Below, piece after piece: positions 1-7,530 of a DNA stretch of 15,068 bases. The first letter of the stretch is position 1; the number at the start of each line of letters is the position of its first letter. Below the pieces are notes generated by a model that was given only the letters and a program-made list of their open reading frames with translations, was not told the origin of the DNA and did no database searches. A program made the translations under genes and the position numbers. This DNA is from Deltaproteobacteria bacterium. Lineage in GTDB: Bacteria > Desulfobacterota > Desulfuromonadia > Desulfuromonadales > BM103. The DNA lies in the NCBI GenBank assembly GCA_024636215.1, contig JAGXHL010000051.1:1-15068 (forward strand), in the 5' to 3' direction.

Positions 1-26
1 AATCAGCTAAATTGTCAAAGATCGGT

Positions 27-61
27 TCCGTCTGACCGGAGAAACTGCCCCGTTAGACGGA
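27..61. other. Imperfect hairpin downstream of the cupin remnant
   Basis: A 7-bp perfect inverted repeat, TCCGTCT (27-33) with AGACGGA (55-61), encloses a 21-nt loop that could pair a little further. Neither strand shows a convincing T run after it, so it is at best a weak or factor-assisted terminator for the minus-strand murB unit. A second short pair, TCTCGC (77-82) with GCGAGA (95-100), lies next to it. Confidence 0.25.
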
Positions 62-127
62 TTTAAACTACAAACTTCTCGCGAAAATGACTTGGCGAGA
101 GGAATCGGAGAGGTGAAAACTGGCCTC

Positions 128-238
128 TCACTGATTCAGGTGAAAGTGCCAGGCGGTTGCCTGGCCGACATCGAGAGTCAGGATGCGGACACGGACATTT
201 TCGGTCTCAAGGATGACTTCATCTCGATTCTTCATCAT
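128..238 (-). pseudogene. Truncated 5' fragment of a cupin-domain gene
   Basis: This is a 36-codon minus-strand reading frame that starts 23 bases after the murB stop. A strong Shine-Dalgarno stretch (GGGGAGG, 240-246) stands directly before tandem ATG codons at 238 and 235; the second is better spaced. The translation contains VRVRILTLDVGQATAWHFH, which looks like the opening beta strands and first metal-binding His-x-His of small single-domain cupins. Those proteins normally run to about 100 residues or more. Here the frame stops with TGA three codons after the HxH, and I see no recognisable cupin continuation in the other frames down to position 1. I read it as a decayed or deletion-truncated gene that still has its ribosome binding site. 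A genuine micro-protein is possible but less likely. The family assignment rests on pattern memory of a short stretch. Confidence 0.55.
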
Positions 239-261
239 ACCTCCCCTGCCGTGTTAATAGA

Positions 262-1263
262 TCAGGTCACTTGCTCCATCTTTGAAACATTTGCCAGATG
301 TGCCGGCATGATCTCGCCCGCGGGGCTCACATAACGGACCTCGCAGCAGAGTTCAAAACCAATCCGCTCACGCACCGTGCGACGAATATGCTCGATCAGA
401 CTGAGGACATCCTTTGATGTGGCGCCGTTGCGATTCACGATGAAGTTGGCATGTTGCCTGGAAACTTCGGCATTGCCGATACGTGTGCCCTTAAGTCCTG
501 CATCCTCAATGAGTTTGCCGGGCGGGCCAACGCTCGCATGCATCTCACCGGTACTGAGAAAGACCGAGCCGCAATTGGGAAGCTTGCGAGGAAATTTACG
601 GCGCCGTTCACGCAAATCGTCGAGCATCTTCTGGCGAATCCACTGCGGCGGCTGGCGCTCGCACTCCAGTTCCACTTTGACCACGACGGCACCGCCGTTC
701 TGCAGATCACTGTGTCGATAGGAGAAGGCACACGCGTCCCGGCTTAGCTCGGCCAGCTCGCCCTTGCGATTGACGGTCCAGACCCTCCGCACGTTGTCGC
801 CAATGCCTTTGCGTTGGCTGCCACCGTTCATCAAAACCAGGCCACCAAGGGTTCCGGGAATACCGATGGTGTGCTCAAGACCGGTCAGACCAGCCAGCAT
901 CGCTTTACGTGCCAGGCCAGGCACCCAGGCGCCGGCCTCGGCAGTAATATTGTTGTCACTTATGACAATTCTGGAAAATTTGTGCCCCATCTTGAGGACA
1001 ATGCCACGCAGGCCGGCGTCATCGAAAAGCAGGTTGGTGCCCTGACCGATGACAATCAACGGGATGCCGTGACTGCTGGCAAAACGAACAACCGTGGCGA
1101 CCTGGTCGACAGTTCCGGGTTCAATCAGCAGGTCAGCTGGACCGCCGATCTGCCAACTGGCGTGTTCGCCGAGAGGCGCATCGAAAACCCAGCTGCCGAT
1201 GTCAGCTTTCACCAGCTGACTGAGTTGCTCTGCGTATGTTTGAGGAGATAACCGGGTTTTCAT
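262..1263 (-). CDS. murB: UDP-N-acetylenolpyruvoylglucosamine reductase
   Basis: MurB is a cytoplasmic FAD enzyme that reduces UDP-GlcNAc-enolpyruvate to UDP-MurNAc with NADPH, the second committed step of peptidoglycan synthesis. Visible hallmarks are the FAD-binding half with VIGQGTNLLF and GIPGTLGG, the YRHS segment, and the C-terminal substrate half. That half has NCGSVFLS, whose serine is the expected proton donor, IEDAGLKG, and a terminal EVRYV with the catalytic Glu. I chose ATG at 1263, giving 333 residues, because AAGG sits 5 bases upstream. The in-frame ATG at 1299 would add 12 residues but has no clear ribosome binding site. It lies downstream of the methyltransferase gene on the same strand with a short gap, so the two are probably cotranscribed. 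No mur/fts cluster is visible around it, so here murB is not embedded in a division-wall operon. Confidence 0.93.
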   Translation of the reverse strand: MKTRLSPQTYAEQLSQLVKADIGSWVFDAPLGEHASWQIGGPADLLIEPGTVDQVATVVRFASSHGIPLIVIGQGTNLLFDDAGLRGIVLKMGHKFSRIVISDNNITAEAGAWVPGLARKAMLAGLTGLEHTIGIPGTLGGLVLMNGGSQRKGIGDNVRRVWTVNRKGELAELSRDACAFSYRHSDLQNGGAVVVKVELECERQPPQWIRQKMLDDLRERRRKFPRKLPNCGSVFLSTGEMHASVGPPGKLIEDAGLKGTRIGNAEVSRQHANFIVNRNGATSKDVLSLIEHIRRTVRERIGFELCCEVRYVSPAGEIMPAHLANVSKMEQVT

Positions 1264-1333
1264 TGAAACCTTGTTTGAAGAATCTGTTTTTCTGCTCATC
1301 AGCAGGTAATTTTACGCGTGCCGGAAAACCAAG

Positions 1334-2050
1334 TCATGCTTTTTTTCGTGCGGCTTGTTGTAGCACTGCCGCTTTCGCTAACGTTGCCACGAACACAACA
1401 TGACGGAGGCCACCCCGGCCGGGTCGTTCATGCCTGACGGTAAAGCCGGCCGCGCACAATCGTTTGTCAAACCCCTCATCGTAGTTTTCGCCCCAGACAG
1501 TAAACACTCCACCGGGCTTCAAGGCCAGGCGGGCATTGTCGATTGCCCGGCTGCCGTAGAGCGGATCATTATATTTATCGGTATGATAATGCGGCCCCTT
1601 GTAGAGGTCGAAAACAATAGCGTCAAATTTTTTGGCCCTTGCATTGCTGGCGGTGTCGCGCACCACCTCCGCCACGTCTCCAATCACAACATCAACCCGT
1701 GGATCGTTTGCGGCACCATCGGTCAGATCTGCCAACGGCCCCCGGCACCAGGTTAACACTATCGGATTGAGTTCTGCCACGACCACCTCAGCCGTCGCTG
1801 GCAACGAATCCAGAACCGCGCGCAGAGTACAAGCCATCCCCAGGCCGCCAATTAGAACCCTTGGCCGAGGATGGTTGTGCAGATGCTTACAGCCAAGCTG
1901 GCCGAGGACCATCTCGGATCGATTGGCCGTGCTGTTCATCAGCACCAGGCCAGCGACGGTGATCAGGAAATCGCGCTCATCGCGCTGCCGCAGTTCGAGC
2001 ACACCTTCATCGGTGTCGATGCTGTCAATGGTTTTCCAGGGTTTCGCCAT
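1334..2050 (-). CDS. Spermidine-synthase-like SAM-fold methyltransferase
   Basis: This 238-residue class I SAM-dependent fold resembles the spermidine/spermine synthase superfamily. Motif I is VLIGGLGMACTLRAV and the following strand ends in the acidic VVVAELNP. Then come DPRVDVVIGDV and FDAIVFDLYKGPH, at the position where true SpeE has its catalytic aspartate loop. The opening strands resemble the small N-terminal beta domain of SpeE, but the classic SpeE active-site pattern (D-x-T/S-D-P-x-G-P) is not present. Aminopropyl transfer is therefore not assured; 'spermidine synthase-like' describes the fold, not a proven reaction. I chose ATG at 2050 because an upstream extension would run through the hflC terminator and has no family-like sequence. 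The start context has only a weak CAGG. It precedes murB with a gap of a few dozen bases and probably shares its mRNA. Confidence 0.7.
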   Translation of the reverse strand: MAKPWKTIDSIDTDEGVLELRQRDERDFLITVAGLVLMNSTANRSEMVLGQLGCKHLHNHPRPRVLIGGLGMACTLRAVLDSLPATAEVVVAELNPIVLTWCRGPLADLTDGAANDPRVDVVIGDVAEVVRDTASNARAKKFDAIVFDLYKGPHYHTDKYNDPLYGSRAIDNARLALKPGGVFTVWGENYDEGFDKRLCAAGFTVRHERPGRGGLRHVVFVATLAKAAVLQQAARKKA

Positions 2051-2120
2051 GATTATAACCTGTGGTGAATGTTGGGGGCATGCATTAACATGAGTAACGG
2101 ACATAACCAGAGAATCTGAA

Positions 2121-2162
2121 AGAGAAAAACGGGGATAGCCGTGATGACTGTCCCCGTTTCTC
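2121..2162 (-). terminator. Intrinsic terminator after hflC
   Basis: A 9-bp perfect stem, AAACGGGGA (2127-2135) with TCCCCGTTT (2151-2159), encloses a 15-nt loop. Pairing can extend through GAG/CTC with a two-base A bulge. Read on the minus strand the hairpin is followed directly by TTTTTCTCTTTC, a good U tract. It lies 69 bases before the next downstream start and ends the hflKC transcript. The methyltransferase-murB pair should therefore have its own promoter in 2051-2121; I could not pick one out there. Confidence 0.8.
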
Positions 2163-2204
2163 GCTTCGTTAAACATGGTTCAGAACAAGCGGTTTCCGAA
2201 GGTC

Positions 2205-3134
2205 TTACTGCGCCTGTTTCAGGTAGCGATAATAATCGGAATCGGTGGAAATCACCAGCCGGCCGTTTTTCTGGATCGACTTCTTATAGGATTCGAGAGT
2301 CCGCAGAAAGGCATAGAACTCTTTATCCCTGTTGTAGGCGTCAGCATAGATTGCAGCAGCTTCAGCATCAGCACCACCGCGCACTTCGAGCACCTTGCGG
2401 TAGGCCTCTGAGCTGATTGTCTTAAGCTCGCGCTCCATCTGACCGAGGATATCCGCCTGCTCGCCTTCACCCTCGGAACGATACTGAGCGGCAACCTTCT
2501 TGCGCTCGTTGATCATACGTTCGTAGACCCGGGTGCGCACCTGCTCGACATAGTTGATGCGCTTGATCTGCACATCGATCAACTCGATGCCGTAATCAGG
2601 GGTATTGGCCCGCGCTTTGTCAAGGATGCCTGCCATGATCTCTTCACGGCCGATCAACTCCTCCGTGGGGACGACCACCCCCTCAACCTCGAACTGCTCT
2701 TCGCTCTGGTCCTGAGCCTTGTAATCGCTGCCGCGAACCAGTTCCACCAGCAGACGTCCGGAGACGGCATCGCGCACCACCGAATCAAGGATATCGTCGA
2801 GGCGGCTCAAAGCGCCGCGCTCGGTGGCAACCGTCGTGTAGAACAGCAGTGGATCCTGGATGCGCCAGCGCGCAGTGGTGTCGATCCAGATGAATCGCTT
2901 GTCCTTGGTCGGAATCTGATTCGGCGCGCCGTCCCATTTCAGGATGCGTCTTTCGAAACGTGTGACTTTCTGAACGAACGGCATCTTGAAATGCAGGCCT
3001 GGTTGGGCAACGTCCCCTACCGGCTTGCCGAACTGCGTGATAATCGCCTGCTCCGCTTCGTTGACCACGTAGAGGCCATCCATACCGATAAATAGCACGG
3101 CAACAATGAGAATTAGAATTACGGGTGCTTTCAT
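2205..3134 (-). CDS. hflC: HflC, SPFH-domain regulator of FtsH protease
   Basis: HflC pairs with HflK in a large inner-membrane complex that surrounds FtsH and restrains its degradation of membrane proteins. The 309-residue product starts with one hydrophobic signal-anchor helix (about residues 3-24). The SPFH/band-7 domain follows, with QFGKPVGDVAQPGLHFKMPF and DKRFIWIDTTARWRI, the latter typical of HflC. After it comes a long charged helical region (YERMINERKKVAAQYRSEGEGE), the usual HflC coiled-coil stretch. Length fits the family. The ATG overlaps the hflK stop as TAATG, so translation is probably coupled and the two proteins made in equal amounts. An intrinsic terminator follows the stop. 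No key motif is missing. Confidence 0.95.
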   Translation of the reverse strand: MKAPVILILIVAVLFIGMDGLYVVNEAEQAIITQFGKPVGDVAQPGLHFKMPFVQKVTRFERRILKWDGAPNQIPTKDKRFIWIDTTARWRIQDPLLFYTTVATERGALSRLDDILDSVVRDAVSGRLLVELVRGSDYKAQDQSEEQFEVEGVVVPTEELIGREEIMAGILDKARANTPDYGIELIDVQIKRINYVEQVRTRVYERMINERKKVAAQYRSEGEGEQADILGQMERELKTISSEAYRKVLEVRGGADAEAAAIYADAYNRDKEFYAFLRTLESYKKSIQKNGRLVISTDSDYYRYLKQAQ

Positions 3135-4162
3135 TATTTTACCCCTCCTTCCGGCGCCTTGCGCAGGGGAAGCAGCGGCAAGAGTCCACCACTCTTATCA
3201 TCCATGACATAGATCTCATCCAGGCGGGGCAGAACCTCTTCGAGTGTCTCCAGATAAATCCTGCTTCGGGTGACCTCCGGGGCTTTGCGATATTCGGTGA
3301 GCAAGGCCAGAAAGCGGTTGGTCTCACCACGAGCCTTGTTGACCCGCTCGACGGCATAGCCTTCTGCCTCCTGCAAGACCTTCTTCGCCTCGCCGCGCGC
3401 GCGCGGCACCTCGCGATTGTACTGTTCACGCGCCTGGAAGATCAGACTTTCCTTCTGCTGTTCAGACTCGTTGACCTCGTTGTAGGCCGCCTTGACCGGA
3501 TCGGGCGGCGTCACATCCTGAAACTTGACGGTAACGATGCGCACACCGATATCATACTGGTTGAGGGTAGTCTGCAGGTTCCTCTGTATATCGTTGGCCA
3601 GATTGGCACGCTCGGTGGTCAGGACCTCGGTGACGTTGGCATTGCCGATTGACCTGCGTACCATCGCCTCGGAGATGTCACGGATGGTTTCGACCGGATC
3701 CTTGATGCGGAAGATGAACTTATAGGGGTCGGAGACCTGAAACTGCACGATCCACTCGACGTCACTGACGTTGAGATCGCCGGTCAGGGTCAACGACTCA
3801 TCCTCCAGCCCCTTCTTGGTGTAGGTCGTACGCACATCAGGCGTAACGGTGCGGAAACCGAATTCCTCTTTCAAAACACGCCCGGTCGGTACCAGGTAAA
3901 TCTTGTCAACGCCGAAAGGGACTTTGAAATGCAGCCCCGGATCAACAAATTTGGAGAACTCGCCAAAGCGCAAGACCACTCCGGTCTCTTCAGTGTCCAC
4001 TTCGTACATGCTGCTGTAAGCACCGAAAATGACCAGAAAGATCACAATCACTATCGGCAAAATGGACTTTTGCGGTCCGAACTTGTTCTTCAGATAATCC
4101 TTGATTTCGATGACCTTCTTTTCCAGATCCTCGCTCGAGGGACCCTTGCCCCAATCCTGCAT
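3134..4162 (-). CDS. hflK: HflK, SPFH-domain regulator of FtsH protease
   Basis: HflK is the larger partner of HflC in the FtsH-associated inner-membrane complex. The 342-residue protein has a short charged cytoplasmic N-terminus and a single transmembrane helix at about residues 33-51. The SPFH domain follows, with EETGVVLRFGEF and VDPGLHFKVPF. Then comes the diagnostic HflK stretch VTVKFQDVTPPDPVKAAYNEV and the helical part EVPRARGEAKKVLQEAEGYA. The N-terminal Gly/Pro-rich extension seen in E. coli HflK is almost absent, which is common outside enterobacteria. A strong Shine-Dalgarno (AAGGAG, 8 bases upstream) fixes the start. The flavoprotein gene ends 121 bases upstream on the same strand, so hflKC may be read from that gene as well as from a local promoter. 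Confidence 0.95.
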   Translation of the reverse strand: MQDWGKGPSSEDLEKKVIEIKDYLKNKFGPQKSILPIVIVIFLVIFGAYSSMYEVDTEETGVVLRFGEFSKFVDPGLHFKVPFGVDKIYLVPTGRVLKEEFGFRTVTPDVRTTYTKKGLEDESLTLTGDLNVSDVEWIVQFQVSDPYKFIFRIKDPVETIRDISEAMVRRSIGNANVTEVLTTERANLANDIQRNLQTTLNQYDIGVRIVTVKFQDVTPPDPVKAAYNEVNESEQQKESLIFQAREQYNREVPRARGEAKKVLQEAEGYAVERVNKARGETNRFLALLTEYRKAPEVTRSRIYLETLEEVLPRLDEIYVMDDKSGGLLPLLPLRKAPEGGVK

Positions 4163-4244
4163 TATTAGACTCCTTTGGTTTATGGGAAATTCACATCTTT
4201 ATACTGTAACGTCTGTCAAACAGTTCAGATGCCATGATTGGATA

Positions 4245-4273
4245 TTTATAACAGCTTTATTCATCGAGTTAAA
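4245..4273 (-). promoter_or_regulatory. Possible sigma70 promoter for hflKC
   Basis: On the minus strand, TTTAAC (4268-4273) and TATAAA (4245-4250) are separated by 17 bases, about 85 bases before the hflK start. The -10 box is good but the -35 box matches only three of six consensus positions. The gap between the flavoprotein stop and hflK is AT-rich and otherwise empty, which suits a promoter, so this is tentative. Confidence 0.3.
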
Positions 4274-4283
4274 GGATATGCGG

Positions 4284-5555
4284 TCACATTGCTGCTAGAT
4301 TGCTACGATTGTCCTTGCGCCCGGCCGCATTGACTCCCGCAAGGTAGCCGGTTGACCAGCATTCCTGCAGGTTAAAGCCACCGGTCGGACCGTCAAGATC
4401 GATCATTTCACCGGCGAAGAAAAGGTTTGTCACCCGTTTCGATCGCATGCTGCGCATATCAATGTCTTTAAGAGAAACGCCTCCCGAGGTGATGATGGCC
4501 CGCCGGAGACCTTCGCAACCGGCGACCTGAAGTTCGAATTCCTTGAACAGTTTCAGCAGTCGCTGCCGCTCCACCCGCGTCACCGAGTGGCACTTCTTCT
4601 TCGGGTCTATGCCCACCAGGCGCACAAAGACCGCGATCATATCACGCGGCAGCAGCTGGCCGAGTGAATTGGCGAAATCCTGGTTGCTGTGCTCGGCCAG
4701 CTCCCGCTGCAAGCGCTTGTCGAACAGATCAGAGGCAACGGCCGGTTTGAGGTCCAGCAGCAGCTTCACCTTTCCGTGCTTGAGAGCATCGCGTATGCGA
4801 CTGCTCATATCGAGGACAATCGGCCCGCCGATTCCGGAACGGGTAAAGAAGGCTTCACCGAAACGTTCATCGATCTTTTTGCCATCGACACAAAGCGTGA
4901 TCCTGACGTTCTTGAGATTAAAATGGCTGACCTCAGCGGTCCAGGGGTCGCTCAACCTTACCGGCATCAGGGCGGGTTCGGGTGTTATCAGGTGATGACC
5001 GCATGCCTTGGCCCAGGTATATCCATCTCCGCTGCATCCGGTTTCCGGATATGACAGGCCGCCAGTAGCGAGGACAACATTGACGGCGGTAAACGTTCCG
5101 ATCGAGGTTTCAACCTCTTTGACCACACCCTCATCGAACAGCAGGTTTTTCACTTCGCACCCAGTTTGTACGGTAACGCCTGCATCACGGACAAAGGTTT
5201 CCAGAGCCCTTTGAACATCTGCCGCTTCACCATGCTCAGGAAAGATGCGGCCGCCCCGTTCAATTTTCAGCGGCACCCCTTGTTCTTCAAAAAAGGCCAC
5301 CACTTCTTTAACGCCAAAAGCATAGAGCGCCGTCAGCAAGGCCCGACCGTTGCGTCCGAAATGTTCGACGAACTTGCGTGGATCATCCTCACTATGGGTA
5401 ATGTTACCGCGGACCTTGCCGGTAATGAGGATCTTCGCGCCGCAGTGCGCGTTCTTCTCCAGCAGCACAACCCGGGCTCCCTGGCGTGCGGCAAATCCGG
5501 CGGCGAACAATCCCGCAGGACCACCACCGATCACAATCACATCATATCTCTGCAT
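4284..5555 (-). CDS. HI0933/YhiN-family flavoprotein (NAD(P)/FAD oxidoreductase)
   Basis: This 423-residue flavoprotein has an N-terminal dinucleotide-binding fold (VIVIGGGPAGL, G10-x-G12-x-x-G15) with the ribose-binding acid at E33. It also has the family landmarks KILITGKVRGNITH (about 41-54), VVLATGGLSYPETGCSGDGY, and the C-terminal FAD loop FFAGEMIDLDGPTGGFNLQE. These define the BaiN/HI0933/YhiN family of cytosolic FAD enzymes, mostly of unknown reaction; some clostridial relatives act in bile-acid metabolism. In most members I recall, the loop reads GKGRCN. Here Gly50 stands where the cysteine normally is, and the second glycine is Val48. The start at 5555 has only a weak ribosome binding site, but no better in-frame start lies upstream. 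It is divergent from the S1 gene and upstream of hflK. The substrate cannot be inferred. Confidence 0.88.
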   Translation of the reverse strand: MQRYDVIVIGGGPAGLFAAGFAARQGARVVLLEKNAHCGAKILITGKVRGNITHSEDDPRKFVEHFGRNGRALLTALYAFGVKEVVAFFEEQGVPLKIERGGRIFPEHGEAADVQRALETFVRDAGVTVQTGCEVKNLLFDEGVVKEVETSIGTFTAVNVVLATGGLSYPETGCSGDGYTWAKACGHHLITPEPALMPVRLSDPWTAEVSHFNLKNVRITLCVDGKKIDERFGEAFFTRSGIGGPIVLDMSSRIRDALKHGKVKLLLDLKPAVASDLFDKRLQRELAEHSNQDFANSLGQLLPRDMIAVFVRLVGIDPKKKCHSVTRVERQRLLKLFKEFELQVAGCEGLRRAIITSGGVSLKDIDMRSMRSKRVTNLFFAGEMIDLDGPTGGFNLQECWSTGYLAGVNAAGRKDNRSNLAAM

Positions 5556-5695
5556 GGTGCATCCATTATCAGTTTAGAGTCGCAAACAATCCAGAATCCA
5601 TCAGTAACAGCGAGTTGCCAACGATGGTTGCGCACGCAGAATAGCAGGTTTCGGCAGAAATCGTTAGATTAACCGCATGCGCACCATCTTAAGTC

Positions 5696-5724
5696 ATGAC
5701 AGCAACAAGAAACATGCCTATAAT
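5696..5724 (+). promoter_or_regulatory. Near-consensus sigma70 promoter of the S1-domain gene
   Basis: ATGACA (5696-5701) and a perfect TATAAT (5719-5724) are separated by exactly 17 bases. Only the first base of the -35 box departs from consensus. Transcription should start near 5731, leaving a leader of about 30 bases that contains the GAGG ribosome binding site at 5751-5754. It lies in the divergent spacer between the flavoprotein and S1 genes. Confidence 0.7.
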
Positions 5725-5760
5725 AATGGCCCTTATCCAACATTTAAAACGAGGCAACCC

Positions 5761-6942
5761 ATGAATGACGAAACATTCGACGACCAGGAAATGAGTGAAG
5801 AAGGCAGTTTTGCCGAGATGTTTGAGCAAAGCATGGTCGGCAAGACCAAACTTGAGCCGGGGCAGAAAATCGATGCCAAAGTGCTGCAGATCGGCAGCGA
5901 ATGGATTTTCCTTGATGTCGGCCAGAAGGGTGAAGGGGTCCTCGATTCCAGGGAGCTCCTCGACGAAGAGGGCAACCTGACCGTCTCTGTCGGCGACCGG
6001 GTCGGCGCCTATTTTCTGTCCCGCAAGGATGGCGAGTTACGCTTCACCACCCGTCTCGGCGGCGGCTCTTCCGGAACTGCGCAGCTCGAAGAAGCCTGGC
6101 GCAGCGAGATCCCGGTTGAGGGGCGCATCGAAAAAGAGATCAAGGGCGGCTACGAGATCAAGCTGCCGGGCAACGTGCGCGCCTTCTGCCCCTTCTCCCA
6201 GCTTGGCCTGCGTCGCCAGGACGACTCGGAAGACGTCACCGGAACGACCCTTTCCTTCCGTATCAACCAGTTCAGCGAGCAGGGACGCAACATCGTCGTG
6301 TCACATCGGGTCATCCTTGAAGAAGAACGTCGCCAACAGCGTGCCGAACTGATGAACACCCTCAAGGAAGGCATGGTGGTCACGGGCACGATCACCAACA
6401 TTCGCGACTTCGGCGCATTTATTGATATCGGCGGACTGGAAGGCCTGCTGCCGATCTCCGAAATCTCCTACGGCCGCGTGGACAAGATCGAAGATGTGTT
6501 GCACATCGGTCAGCAGCTCGATGTCGCCGTCAAAAAATGTGACTGGGAGAAAGAGCGGTTTTCCTTCAGTCTGCGCGACACCCTGGCCAATCCATGGACC
6601 AAGGTCGCGACCGCTTACCCGGTCGGCTCGATTCATACCGGCACCGTATCGCGACTCGCCCAGTTCGGTGCCTTCGTCACCCTGGAAGAAGGTATCGATG
6701 GCCTGATGCATATTTCCAAAATCGGTGGGGAGCAACGCATCAAACACCCTCAGGATGTGCTGAAACTCGGCCAGCAGCTACAGGTCACGGTGGAGAAGCT
6801 CGACCTGGACGAGAAGCGCATCTCCCTGGTGCCGGTACGTGATAAAACGGATGAGTCGGAAGAGACCTCATACGAAGAGAAAGCCACGGGCGGGATGGGT
6901 TCCTTTGCTGATCTGTCCAAAAATGCCCAAAAGAAAAAATAA
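5761..6942 (+). CDS. Four-domain S1 RNA-binding protein (ribosomal S1-like)
   Basis: The 393-residue protein has an acidic N-terminus followed by four S1 (OB-fold) repeats at about residues 33-100, 115-185, 203-272 and 287-357. Repeats 3 and 4 are the most canonical (GTITNIRDFGAFIDI and GTVSRLAQFGAFVTL, each followed by an LLPIS or LMHIS strand). Repeats 1 and 2 are divergent, as in the ribosome-binding end of S1. It ends in a lysine tail. Full S1 (RpsA) usually has six repeats and over 500 residues, so this is probably an accessory S1 homologue that binds single-stranded RNA in translation or RNA turnover, not the essential RpsA. I chose ATG at 5761 because GAGG lies 6 bases upstream and the acidic start suits the family; the frame could extend upstream but would cross the promoter. 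Confidence 0.85.
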   Translation: MNDETFDDQEMSEEGSFAEMFEQSMVGKTKLEPGQKIDAKVLQIGSEWIFLDVGQKGEGVLDSRELLDEEGNLTVSVGDRVGAYFLSRKDGELRFTTRLGGGSSGTAQLEEAWRSEIPVEGRIEKEIKGGYEIKLPGNVRAFCPFSQLGLRRQDDSEDVTGTTLSFRINQFSEQGRNIVVSHRVILEEERRQQRAELMNTLKEGMVVTGTITNIRDFGAFIDIGGLEGLLPISEISYGRVDKIEDVLHIGQQLDVAVKKCDWEKERFSFSLRDTLANPWTKVATAYPVGSIHTGTVSRLAQFGAFVTLEEGIDGLMHISKIGGEQRIKHPQDVLKLGQQLQVTVEKLDLDEKRISLVPVRDKTDESEETSYEEKATGGMGSFADLSKNAQKKK

Positions 6943-6974
6943 CAGACGCTGTAACATTCTTTCGGATTGTGCCA

Positions 6975-7001
6975 TCCGGGGTTTTCGTCGGAAACCCCGG
7001 A
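6975..7001. terminator. Perfect hairpin between convergent genes, likely bidirectional terminator
   Basis: TCCGGGGTTT (6975-6984) and AAACCCCGGA (6992-7001) form a flawless 10-bp stem with a 7-nt loop. It lies 33 bases after the S1-gene stop and 6 bases after the convergent yqaA stop. Neither side shows a classic U tract, so termination may depend on stem strength or Rho; it may also protect both 3' ends. Confidence 0.6.
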
Positions 7002-7006
7002 GGCAA

Positions 7007-7465
7007 TCAAGGCGAAACCTGTGCACCCCCCTCAAGAACCAGTTTCGCGACCACCATATAGCGGATCAACTTACCTGTTGTCACCAATTGCAGAAATCTC
7101 CAGAACCCGGTTCGCAATATTCCAGCTACCAGGCAGAGCGGATCGCCGAGCACGGGAACCCAGGAGAAGAGCAGCGCCCAGCTGCCGTGACGGTTGAAAA
7201 AACGTTCAGCACGCTGCCGGCTCTCCTGACTGCTCCGCAAAATCCGCTGCACCAGGTAAGGTCCGCCCCATAAACCGATGGCATACGTCAACAGGGCGCC
7301 ACAACTGTTGCCGACCGTCGCCACCAAAACCACGGTTGGTGGATCGAAACCGTTGATCAGCAGAACCGCCAGCAGCCACTCGCTGCCGAGGGGCACCAGG
7401 GTGGAGGCCAAAAAACTGAGCAGAAAGAGGGCCGGATAGCCGTATTCGAGCAACCAGTATTCCAA
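7007..7465 (-). CDS. yqaA: YqaA-family VTT/DedA-like inner-membrane protein
   Basis: This 152-residue, strongly hydrophobic protein has the VTT (SNARE-associated, DedA-superfamily) pattern. Its features are FLASTLVPLGSEWLL near the N-terminus, the small-residue helix VATVGNSCGALLTYAIGLWGG, and the reentrant stretch ALLFSWVPVLGDPLCLVAGIL. Length and order match the YqaA subgroup, which is shorter than full DedA proteins. DedA relatives are linked to lipid-carrier flipping and membrane homeostasis, but the activity of YqaA is not established. Translation starts at TTG (7465), with AAAGGA (7474-7479) about 8 bases upstream; no ATG is better placed. It converges on the S1 gene, sharing the hairpin at 6975-7001, and diverges from the esterase gene across a 65-bp spacer. 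Confidence 0.8.
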   Translation of the reverse strand: MEYWLLEYGYPALFLLSFLASTLVPLGSEWLLAVLLINGFDPPTVVLVATVGNSCGALLTYAIGLWGGPYLVQRILRSSQESRQRAERFFNRHGSWALLFSWVPVLGDPLCLVAGILRTGFWRFLQLVTTGKLIRYMVVAKLVLEGGAQVSP

Positions 7466-7530
7466 CAGGGTATTCCTTTAGGGTCGCCATCTATGCGATG
7501 ATGGTTTTGATATCTTTGCACGAGGTCGTC

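Noticed and set aside
92..334. 80-residue plus-strand frame over the murB end and the cupin remnant
   Set aside because: No ribosome binding site or family resemblance, and it overlaps murB on the other strand; a shadow of the minus-strand frames.
2053..2058. Perfect TATAAT on the minus strand just before the methyltransferase start
   Set aside because: It lies two bases before the ATG, so transcription would begin inside the gene, and no -35 box stands 16-18 bases upstream.
2051..2176. N-terminal extension of the methyltransferase up to 2176
   Set aside because: It would run through the hflC terminator hairpin, has no family-like sequence and no ribosome binding site; the ATG at 2050 fits the family start.
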